From contig VANK01000009.1 in NCBI GenBank assembly GCA_008682415.1, positions 124,001 through 188,000 on the forward strand: DNA of 64,000 nt. Reading direction: 5' to 3'. Made by a program: the position numbers and the translations under genes. The number at the start of each line of letters is the position of its first letter. The stretch's first letter is position 1. The notes beneath the pieces are model-generated. The model saw only the letters and a program-made list of their open reading frames with translations. It had not been told where the DNA came from and ran no database searches. This DNA comes from Acidobacteria bacterium AB60. Lineage in GTDB: Bacteria; Acidobacteriota; Terriglobia; Terriglobales; Acidobacteriaceae. Of this stretch, positions 14,484 to 21,377 are shown piece after piece.

Positions 14484-14518
14484 CTCTCGGCCCTTGGCCC
14501 TTGGTACTTGGCCCTGGT
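14484..14518. repeat. Heptanucleotide repeat, NNCCAAG family (inverted)
   Basis: Units CTCGGCC, CTTGGCC, CTTGGTA, CTTGGCC, CTGGTTC are the reverse complement of the NNCCAAG family with the same GG, TA, GG order. Confidence 0.75.
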
Positions 14519-14597
14519 TCTTATGTCGTGTGGGCAACATTGTGGTGACTTGGGGCATCTGATGGGGCGAAAAATGTGGAGAGGAATGGTTTGGACG

Positions 14598-14780
14598 ATG
14601 CAAGAGACGCGGTACACTCAAGTTTCCGTGTTCAAAGTCCATCTCAAATCTCTGCTCGACGCGGTGAGGAGCAATCTCGACCAGGCGCGCCTGGAGGGGG
14701 AGACCCTGACCACGTCGCGGCTGCGGGCGGAGCGGCGCAACTTGGATGCACCGGGGAACGGCCCCATGCGCGCGCGATGA
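14598..14780 (+). CDS. Small hypothetical protein coupled to a receiver gene
   Basis: 60 residues; not recognised. Mostly helical and charged (VFKVHLKSLLDAVRSNLDQA, then RLEGETLTTSRLRAERR). Its stop TGA (14778-14780) overlaps the ATG of the receiver gene at 14777, so translation of the two is probably coupled. That overlap is the main reason to accept this reading frame. The frame continues upstream, and the start at 14598 (MQETRYTQVS) is a choice between several ATG codons. It may be a partner of the receiver protein. Confidence 0.5.
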   Translation: MQETRYTQVSVFKVHLKSLLDAVRSNLDQARLEGETLTTSRLRAERRNLDAPGNGPMRAR

Positions 14781-15157
14781 ACGAAACCGAAGCAAGGCCC
14801 CGGCGCATTCTTGTGGTGGACGATGAGCGGCTCATCGCGGACACCTTTGTGGCCATTCTGCAGATTGCGCACCACACGGCGCGGGCGGCCTACAGCGCGG
14901 AGCAGGCGCTGGTGGTGGCGGAGGAGTTTGCGCCGGAGGTGCTGCTCTCGGACATCGTGATGGAGGCGATGAACGGGGTGGAGCTGGCGCGGCATTTCGT
15001 GACGCGCTTCCCGAGCTGCGCGGTGGTGCTGATGACGGCGCATTACGCGTATCTGCAGGGCGTGTCGGGGATGCCGGAGCTGGCGCACGTGCGGCTGGTG
15101 GAGAAGCCGCTGGCGCCGCAGCAGATTCTGGATCTGGTAGCCGCACTTCCGGGCTGA
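14777..15157 (+). CDS. Stand-alone response-regulator receiver protein
   Basis: 126 residues, one receiver domain and no output domain (CheY/Spo0F-like size). The functional residues are all present: Asp15-Asp16 in ILVVDDERL, phospho-acceptor Asp59 in LLSDIVM, Thr87 in LMTAH and Lys110 in LVEKPL. It should be phosphorylated by a histidine kinase and act through protein contacts. The start overlaps the stop of the small gene upstream. No kinase is adjacent, so its partner is elsewhere in the genome. Confidence 0.88.
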   Translation: MNETEARPRRILVVDDERLIADTFVAILQIAHHTARAAYSAEQALVVAEEFAPEVLLSDIVMEAMNGVELARHFVTRFPSCAVVLMTAHYAYLQGVSGMPELAHVRLVEKPLAPQQILDLVAALPG

Positions 15158-15286
15158 GGGTTCCGGATCACGGTTCGCGTCCTGCGGGCCGGGGAAAGAG
15201 ACGCGCGACAACGTCGGGTTGCGCGGCAGGCATCGTACCAGTGCGGTCGACTGGGGCTGACGCTGATTCAACCACAACAACAATCG

Positions 15287-16843
15287 ATGCAGGGAGAGGG
15301 CGTGCGCCGGGGAAGGCGCGGGCGGCGATGGCTTGCGATTGCCCTGCTGGCGCTGGCGGGCCTGGGAATTGCCGTGGCGGTGGTGCTGGCGCGCGCGGGG
15401 CCGATCGTGAAGGGGCGGGTGGTGGAGACGCTGGGGGCGCGGTTCGGCAGCGAGGTGCAGCTGGACAGCCTTGCGGTGCGTTTGGATGGCGGGATCGCGG
15501 TAACGGGGGGCGGGCTGCGGATCTATCCCGAGGATGAGCTGCGGGCAGCGGGGGACAACGAGCCGGTGATTGCGATCCGGGAGTTTGCGTTTGAGGCATC
15601 GCTGGCGGGGTTGTTTTTCAAGCCGACGCATGTGCGGCAGGTGCGGGTGCGGGGGCTGACGATCCACGTGCCGCCCGCGGATGTGCGGCGGCGGGCGGCG
15701 AGGAAGAGGCACTTGGGGAAGGTGAAGATGCGGGTGGACGAGATTGTGTGCGACGACTCGCAGCTGGTGATCGGGACGGACAAGCCGGACAAGGATCCGC
15801 GAGTGTTCTGGCTGAAGCATGTGGTGTTGCGGGATCTGGGGCCGGACGCGGCGTGGCCGTATGACGCGGTGCTGACGAACCCGGTGCCGCGCGGGGAGAT
15901 TCATGCGACGGGCACGTTTGGGCCGTGGGAGATGGAGGATCCGGGGAAGTCGAAGGTGGAGGGGCAGTATCTGTTTGAGAAGGCGGATCTGAACACGATC
16001 AAGGGGTTGGGGGGGATGTTGCGATCGACGGGGAGCTTTGACGGGCGGCTGGAGCGGATTGGGGTGCGGGGGAAGACGTGGGTTCCGGATTTCTCCCTGG
16101 ACACGGCGAATCACGCGATGCCGCTGACGACGGAGTTTCAGGCGATTGTGGATGGGACGAGCGGGGACACGGTTCTGCAGGAGATTGATGCGCAGCTGGG
16201 GAGCTCGCGGTTCACGTGCCGGGGTGCGGTGGTGGATGTGAAGGGGAAGGGGCACCAGATCGATGTCACCACGGATGTGCCGGAGGGGCAGATTGGGGAT
16301 TTTCTGAAGCTGGCGGTGAAGCAGAGCCCGTCGCCGATGACGGGGGTGCTGGAGCTGCAGGCGCGGCTGCAGATTGCGCCGGGGAAGGAGAGCGTGAGCC
16401 AGAGGATGACGATGACGGGGTCGTTTGGGCTGCGTGAGATTCACTTCACGAATGCGGAGATTGAGGACAAGGTGGACCTGATGAGCCTGCGCGCGCAGGG
16501 GCGGACGGATGAGCTGAGGCCGGGGGCTCCGGATGTGCATTCGCGGATGACGGGGGCGTTCACGATGGGGAAGGGGAGGCTGACGTTTTCGCGGCTGGAT
16601 TATGCGCTGCCGGGCGGGGATGTGCACCTGGCGGGAAGCTACACGCTGGACGGGCGGAGGTACGCGTTCGAGGGCAAGGTGCGGACGAAGGCGGAGATCT
16701 CGCAGATGGTGGCGTCGAAGTGGAAGGGATTTTTGCTGAAGGCGGTGGACCCGTTTTTCAAGAAGCATGGGTGGGGAGCGGAGATTCCAGTGAAGGTGAC
16801 GTCGGGCAAGGATGGGAGGCCGAAGTTTGGGTTTCGGTTTTGA
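15287..16843 (+). CDS. AsmA-like inner-membrane protein
   Basis: 518 residues. A basic N-terminus and one membrane helix (about 15-35, WLAIALLALAGLGIAVAVVL) are followed by a long periplasmic beta-rich region. The early motif (VKGRVVETLGARFGSEVQLD, then LDGGIAVTGGGLRIY) is typical of AsmA/TamB-like bridge proteins, and the C-terminal third (LTFSRLDYALPGGDVHLAG) matches the AsmA C-terminal repeat. Such proteins are associated with lipid transport between membranes. ATG 15287 is used; a GTG at 15302 has a GGGAGAGG immediately upstream and is a good alternative. The coding strand is very G-rich (line 16021 has 32 G, 10 C). It is 13 bp from the next gene. Confidence 0.8.
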   Translation: MQGEGVRRGRRGRRWLAIALLALAGLGIAVAVVLARAGPIVKGRVVETLGARFGSEVQLDSLAVRLDGGIAVTGGGLRIYPEDELRAAGDNEPVIAIREFAFEASLAGLFFKPTHVRQVRVRGLTIHVPPADVRRRAARKRHLGKVKMRVDEIVCDDSQLVIGTDKPDKDPRVFWLKHVVLRDLGPDAAWPYDAVLTNPVPRGEIHATGTFGPWEMEDPGKSKVEGQYLFEKADLNTIKGLGGMLRSTGSFDGRLERIGVRGKTWVPDFSLDTANHAMPLTTEFQAIVDGTSGDTVLQEIDAQLGSSRFTCRGAVVDVKGKGHQIDVTTDVPEGQIGDFLKLAVKQSPSPMTGVLELQARLQIAPGKESVSQRMTMTGSFGLREIHFTNAEIEDKVDLMSLRAQGRTDELRPGAPDVHSRMTGAFTMGKGRLTFSRLDYALPGGDVHLAGSYTLDGRRYAFEGKVRTKAEISQMVASKWKGFLLKAVDPFFKKHGWGAEIPVKVTSGKDGRPKFGFRF

Positions 16844-16856
16844 GGGCGGTGCGCGG

Positions 16857-17516
16857 GTGAGGACGAGGCGGTGGGTGTGGCTGGTGTGCGCAGGCGCGTG
16901 GGTGCTGGGGATGTGCGCGGCGGCGCAGCCGGGGCGGGTTGCGGAGACGCGGACGCTTGAGGGCGGCGCGGCGGCGGGTGCGCCGGGGGACGCTGGACGG
17001 ATTACGGGGAAGGAGCGGCTGCGGTGGTTTTTGCGGTCGACGGCGGGGCCGGGAAGCCTGACGGGGGGCCTGTTTGCGGCGGGGCTGGGGACGGCGATCG
17101 ACAGCCCGGGGGAGTACGGTCCGCAGTGGGAGGGGTTTGGGAAGCGCTACGGGATGCGGCTGACGGGCGTGGCGACGGGCAACGCGATGGAGGCGGGGCT
17201 GGGAGTGCTGCTGCGGGAGGATCCGCGGTATTTTGCGGCGACGGGAAAGCCGTTTGGGGCGCAGGTGCGCAACGTGGTGGATTTGACGTTTCGCGCGTAT
17301 CACACGGATGGGGAGCGGCACCTGGCGGTGGCGCGGTATGCGGCGACGGCGGGGAACAATCTTTTGTCGAACACGTGGCGGGCGGGGAGCGAGGCGGACT
17401 GGCAGCACGCGGTGTTGCGCACAGCGGAGGGGTTTGGAGCGCGGGCGCTGGCAAATACGTTTGCGGAGTTTGCGCCGGAGCTGTGGCGGAAGCTGCGGCA
17501 CCGGGGGGAGCCGTGA
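16857..17516 (+). CDS. Exported hypothetical protein
   Basis: 219 residues starting at GTG 16857. The signal peptide (about 1-22, RRWVWLVCAGAWVLGMCAAA) ends near AAA-QPG. The mature part contains Gly-rich hydrophobic stretches (GSLTGGLFAAGLGTAIDSP, LTGVATGNAMEAGLG) around conserved-looking EGFGKRYGMR and LLREDPRYF segments. The pattern suggests membrane association, perhaps amphipathic helices in the outer membrane, but no family is named. It follows the AsmA-like gene by 13 bp and is probably co-transcribed. It converges with the transporter gene at 17528. Confidence 0.75.
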   Translation: MRTRRWVWLVCAGAWVLGMCAAAQPGRVAETRTLEGGAAAGAPGDAGRITGKERLRWFLRSTAGPGSLTGGLFAAGLGTAIDSPGEYGPQWEGFGKRYGMRLTGVATGNAMEAGLGVLLREDPRYFAATGKPFGAQVRNVVDLTFRAYHTDGERHLAVARYAATAGNNLLSNTWRAGSEADWQHAVLRTAEGFGARALANTFAEFAPELWRKLRHRGEP

Positions 17517-17527
17517 GGCGTTGAGGA

Positions 17528-19282
17528 TCAGGCGCGTTCGAAGAACTTTTCGATCTCCTCGAGGGTCTTGCCTTTGGTTTCGGGAAGGAAGAAGACGACG
17601 GTGATGAGGTAGACGACGGTGAAGCTGGCGAAGAGGAAGAACATGGAGGAGTAGCCGTGCTTGCCGACCATGGGGAGGAAGATGGCGGCGAGGGTGGTGG
17701 AGACGAACTGATTGAGGACCAGGGCGATGCTCATGCCGTTGGAGCGGATGCGGGTGGGCATGAGTTCGGAGAGGGCGAGCCAGACGCAGACGCCGGGCCC
17801 CATCGCGTAGAAGGCCACGAAGGCGTAGAGGAACAGGGCCACGAGCCATCCGTTGGCGGAACTGGGGACGGGCGTGAGGTAGGCGTGGTCGATGGTGAGG
17901 GGGGCGGTGCGGCCGGTGTCGAGATCGGCGAAGGGGTTGTGGAAGAAGGCTTCGACTTTGCTGGTGGGGACGGCTTCAGAGCGATGGATCTCGACGGGGG
18001 GATCGTTGAGGCGTGCGGGAGTGGTGGTGCCGGAGAAGGGGCCGTAGGAGTAGATGACGGTAAGGGAGGCGTTCTGGGTGGGAGCGCCGGCGGCGGCGAG
18101 GCGGGCGGCTCCATCCTGATCGAAGCGGAAGGAGAGCTGCTGGTCCTGGTTGACGAGGGGCTGGATGGCGGCGCGGACGTCGAAGCGGCGGGACTCGGTG
18201 CGGTGGAAGAGGATGCCGGCGGCGATCATGGAGATGATGATGCCGGTGGTGCCGACGGTGAAGAGGAACTTGCGCCCTTTGCGATCGACGAGCTGCATGC
18301 CGATGAGGGTCATGAGGAAGTTGAATCCGGTGAAGACGACGTAGCCCCAGTGGGCGAGGACGTCGGAGAGGCCCCCTTCGAGGAGGATGTTGGTGTTGAA
18401 TCCGATGACGGAGTTGATGCCGGTGGCGGTGTTGCAGGCGAGGATGACGCAGGCGAGGAGGAAGGGCAGAATGTAGCGGCGCTGGAGCAGGGAGCCGGTA
18501 GCGTGGCCGGGCTTGTGGGCGGTGTCGGCGGCGATTTGGGCCATCTCGTTGAGCTCGAGGGCGGCTTGCTGGGGGGTGCGGGAGCGGAGCAGGGCGGCCT
18601 CGGCCTGGGAGCGCTTGCCCCGGCGGAAGAGCCAGCGGGGGGACTCGGAGACGAAGAAGCTGCCGAGGACGAAGATGAGTCCGGGGGGCATGGACATCCA
18701 GAAGATCTGGCGCCAGGCGGAGTTTTTGGCGGCGAAGAGGGCGTCGGCGTTGCCGGATTTGGCGATGGCGTCGACGTGGTAGCTGTAGTAGACGCCGATG
18801 AGGGAGGCGGCGAAGATGCCGAAGGTGAGGAGCCATTGGAAGACGGCGGTGCCGCGGCCGCGTTCTTTGGCAGAGAGGCATTCGGCGAGGTAGAGGGGGA
18901 CGACGACGCCGACGAGGCCGCCGCTAATGCCCTGGAGGAGGCGTCCGAGGAGAAGGGCCGTGTAGCCCTGGGAGAGGGCGATGACGGGCACGCTGAGGGT
19001 GAAGGCGATGCCGCTGAGGAGCATGAGGGGCTTGCGGCCGAGCCAATCCGCGATGAGGCCGGCGAAGAGGGTGGAGAAGACGCTGCCGAGGAGGACGGCG
19101 GCGACGACGATGGAGAGTTCCGCGGGAGTGAGGCGCGAGGTGGCCTGGAGGTAGGGGAGCGCGCCGCCGATGATGCCCACGTCGATGCCGTAGAGGAGCC
19201 CGCCGAGTCCCGCAACAAAGAGGAGGAAGCGATTGTAGCGAGCGAGGGACGGCGCGGGGGTGGATTCGGGGGCTGAGGGCAT
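17528..19282 (-). CDS. MFS sugar transporter (sugar porter family) with enlarged extracytoplasmic loop
   Basis: 584 residues, about 110 longer than a typical sugar porter. Family motifs are GGLLYGIDVGIIGGALPYL in TM1, ADWLGRKPLML in the TM2-3 loop, GRLLQGISGG, PLYLAECLSAKERGRG, SESPRWLF after TM6, DRKGRKFLF in the TM8-9 loop, LALSELMPTRIRSNG and the C-terminal FFLPETKGKTLEEIE. The extra segment lies between TM9 and TM10, from about HRTESRRFD to TPVPSSANG. It is Pro/Thr/Ala-rich without hydrophobic helices and should be periplasmic. A proton-sugar symporter is expected. The ROK glucokinase gene lies about 430 bp upstream on the same strand, consistent with hexose uptake and phosphorylation. 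Confidence 0.93.
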   Translation of the reverse strand: MPSAPESTPAPSLARYNRFLLFVAGLGGLLYGIDVGIIGGALPYLQATSRLTPAELSIVVAAVLLGSVFSTLFAGLIADWLGRKPLMLLSGIAFTLSVPVIALSQGYTALLLGRLLQGISGGLVGVVVPLYLAECLSAKERGRGTAVFQWLLTFGIFAASLIGVYYSYHVDAIAKSGNADALFAAKNSAWRQIFWMSMPPGLIFVLGSFFVSESPRWLFRRGKRSQAEAALLRSRTPQQAALELNEMAQIAADTAHKPGHATGSLLQRRYILPFLLACVILACNTATGINSVIGFNTNILLEGGLSDVLAHWGYVVFTGFNFLMTLIGMQLVDRKGRKFLFTVGTTGIIISMIAAGILFHRTESRRFDVRAAIQPLVNQDQQLSFRFDQDGAARLAAAGAPTQNASLTVIYSYGPFSGTTTPARLNDPPVEIHRSEAVPTSKVEAFFHNPFADLDTGRTAPLTIDHAYLTPVPSSANGWLVALFLYAFVAFYAMGPGVCVWLALSELMPTRIRSNGMSIALVLNQFVSTTLAAIFLPMVGKHGYSSMFFLFASFTVVYLITVVFFLPETKGKTLEEIEKFFERA

Positions 19283-19306
19283 GCGGGCTCCGGAGTGGTC
19301 GGTGGA

Positions 19307-19375
19307 CAGTGAACAGTGGTCAGTGATCAGTGAAAGCGAGCGAGTGAAGAAGTGAATCAGTGAAAAGGTGAATCA
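19307..19375. repeat. Heptanucleotide repeat, CAGTGNN family
   Basis: Four clear 7-bp units CAGTGAA, CAGTGGT, CAGTGAT, CAGTGAA are followed by degraded copies of GTGAATCAGTG type up to about 19375. This is a third heptamer family, just upstream of the transporter start. Confidence 0.7.
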
Positions 19376-19667
19376 GAACGATTGGAACATTGTAGTCGGC
19401 TCAATCCAGATCAGAGAGTGGCGCCGTTTCACCATTTGAATGGCTTCTTCAACCGTTTTGGCGAATGGTTCGTTCGTCGCTGAAGTCGGATCAGGAGGGG
19501 CAGGTAACGCGATTCGACTCGATCTGGACCTCTTCCGGAAGCCCAGGCAGGAGGAGGAATCACAGGCCATCGTCCTCGGGATGTGTCACTAGGGGTTGTG
19601 AGACTTCGGTCCCGGGAAGGTATGCTGCCACACGATCGATGATGACGATGGCAGTGTCTCGCTGCAC
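19373..19667 (-). pseudogene. Decayed small gene with in-frame stops and a frameshift
   Basis: From GTG 19667 the frame reads RDTAIVIIDRVAAYLPGTEV, then SQPLVTHPEDDGL, and meets TGA at 19562-19560. The same frame continues as FLLLPGLPEEVQIESNRVTC before a second stop. Protein-like sequence then resumes in another frame as TVEEAIQMVKRRH and ends at 19373. The pieces are in the right order and spacing for one protein of about 95 residues. The interpretation as a pseudogene is inference from the protein-like composition; the intact family is not identified. The remains fill most of the gap between the transporter and the glucokinase. Confidence 0.4.
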
Positions 19668-19709
19668 GAACCCCTCTTAGATACTCGTTCCGATCGAGAT
19701 TTGCTCGAA

Positions 19710-20663
19710 TCAGTGGAGCCCGGCGGTGCTCGGCTGCAGGGGAGAGGTGGTTTGGACTTGAGTGGATTCTTCGCGCCAGAAGTGGGCGGCGCCGACGAGG
19801 GGTGCGCGGTCGAGGAGGGTGGAGGGAACGACGCGGAAGCCAAGGCCGCGGATCTCGGCCTGAGCGGCGGGAAGGAAGAGGGAAGCGGAACGGGAGATAC
19901 CTCCGCCGATGACGACGATGCCGGGATGGAACGGAGCGATGACGTCGCGCAGGACCTGGCCGAGGTGGGTGCCGAAGAGAGAGAAGACCTGGCGGGCGTG
20001 ATCGTCAACGGGGGCAGAGGCAGCGATGGCGGCGACTTCACGGGGGGCTGCATTGGGACCAGCGAGGGCTGCGTAGTCGGTCTGGAGGCGGCGGGTGGAG
20101 AGAAGGTCTTCGACGGTTGCGCCGGCGTAGGGGTAATTCCAGATCTCGCCACCGGGGGGCACGCCGGGGCCGGAGGTGAGGTGGCGTCCGTGGGCCGCGA
20201 AGGCCGAGCCGATGCCGGTTCCGAGGGTGATGCCGACGGCTCGTTCGGCACCGAGGGCGGCTCCTGCTCCGATTTCGCCGAGCAGGTAGGCGGCGGCGTC
20301 ATTGAGGAAGCGAACCTGTTGGGGCTGCCAGCCGAAGCGAGCGGCGAGGGCGCTGCGGAGATCCTGCTGATAGAGATATTGCAGCTTGTGCTGCATGAGG
20401 CTGACGCCGGCATCGTGATCGAAGGGACCCGGAACGGCGAGTGCGGCGCCCGTGATGGACGGTTCGCCATTTCCGGCCCTGAGGCCGAGGCGGTGGAGCA
20501 GGTCAATGAATTCCGAGAAGGAATGGATGTTGTGGAGGGATTCCCTTGCCGTGGAGAGGAGTTGAAGATCGGATAGACGGCACAGACCGGAGCTGACGTG
20601 ACTGCCGCCGACATCGAAGGTGAGGACGTGCTTTGGATTCGACTGAGTCACGGACGCCTGCAA
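19710..20663 (-). CDS. ROK-family sugar kinase (glucokinase-like)
   Basis: 317 residues. The phosphate-1 motif is VLTFDVGGSHVSSGL; the sugar-binding/catalytic region is VRFLNDAAAYLLGE with Asp; the ATP-binding GITLGTGIGSAF and the C-terminal GIVVIGGGISRS follow. There is no HTH, and the usual ROK zinc motif CxCGxxGC is absent, as in some glucokinases. It phosphorylates hexose, probably glucose, in the cytoplasm. No ATG is available: the start is taken as TTG 20663 because GGAGG (20672-20676) lies 8 bp upstream; GTG 20651 is an alternative. The frame is open far upstream into the repeats. It is on the same strand as the sugar transporter. Confidence 0.85.
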   Translation of the reverse strand: MQASVTQSNPKHVLTFDVGGSHVSSGLCRLSDLQLLSTARESLHNIHSFSEFIDLLHRLGLRAGNGEPSITGAALAVPGPFDHDAGVSLMQHKLQYLYQQDLRSALAARFGWQPQQVRFLNDAAAYLLGEIGAGAALGAERAVGITLGTGIGSAFAAHGRHLTSGPGVPPGGEIWNYPYAGATVEDLLSTRRLQTDYAALAGPNAAPREVAAIAASAPVDDHARQVFSLFGTHLGQVLRDVIAPFHPGIVVIGGGISRSASLFLPAAQAEIRGLGFRVVPSTLLDRAPLVGAAHFWREESTQVQTTSPLQPSTAGLH

Positions 20664-20814
20664 TTCGAGTGCCTCCGACGGCGATGGTTGATGCAACCGA
20701 CTGCATTCTTCCGCGGCGTTCTCCGGGGAGGAACGCGAAGGGCGAGGATCAATGCCTGGAAGATCGAAGATAACGGTATCACAGGGTAGTTGAAGGGGGA
20801 CAGCGGGAACGGAG

Positions 20815-21365
20815 ATTGCTGGGTCGGGTTCGTGCTGTCCCATGTCTCCAACATCGGGGGGTCGTGCGGGAACGGAGACGGTTGGGTTGGGTTCGTGGTA
20901 TCCCGCCCTAGGCGCATAAAACCGCCTAGGACGGGGCACCCGCGGTCGCGCTTGAACGTGGATATGGCTGGGTTGGGTTCGTGCTATCCCATGTCTCCAA
21001 CTGCGGGAGACATGGGGCACCCTCGGTCGTGCGAGAGCGCAGAGGGCTGGGTGGGTTCGTAGTATCCCGCCCTAGGCGCATAAAACCGCCTAGGACGGGG
21101 CACCCGCGGTCGTGCTTGAACGTGGAGACGGCTGGGTTGGGTTCGTGCTATCCCATGTCTCCAACTGCGGGAGACATGGGGCACCCGCGGTCGTGCTTGA
21201 ACGTGGATATGGCTGGGTTGGGTTCGTGCTATCCCATGTCTCCAACTGCGGGAGACATGGGGCACCCGCGGTCGTGCTTGAACGTGGAGACGGCTGGGTT
21301 GGGTTCGTGGTATCCCATGTCTCCAACAGCGGGAGACATGGGGCACGCGCGGTCGTGCGAGAGGT
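20815..21365. repeat. Palindrome array R4: seven units
   Basis: Seven units in the R2 orientation. Cores in order: A (truncated, about 20838), B (about 20909), A (about 20987), B (about 21068), A (about 21150), A (about 21231), A (about 21311). The two B cores are identical to those of R1 (CCTAGGCGCATAAAACCGCC). The complete A loops are AACTGCG three times and AACAGCG once. The array separates the stop of the polysaccharide export gene (21378) from the glucokinase; bases 20664-20814 probably contain the glucokinase promoter. Confidence 0.95.
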
Positions 21366-21377
21366 CAGAGGGCGGTG

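Noticed and set aside
14618..16768. 716-codon frame antisense to the AsmA-like gene
   Set aside because: Extremely Arg/His/Pro-rich translation, as expected opposite a GC-biased gene.
17657..19276. 539-codon frame antisense to the sugar transporter
   Set aside because: Almost only Gly, Glu, Asp, Ala and Val; an antisense artefact of the codon bias of a clear transporter gene.
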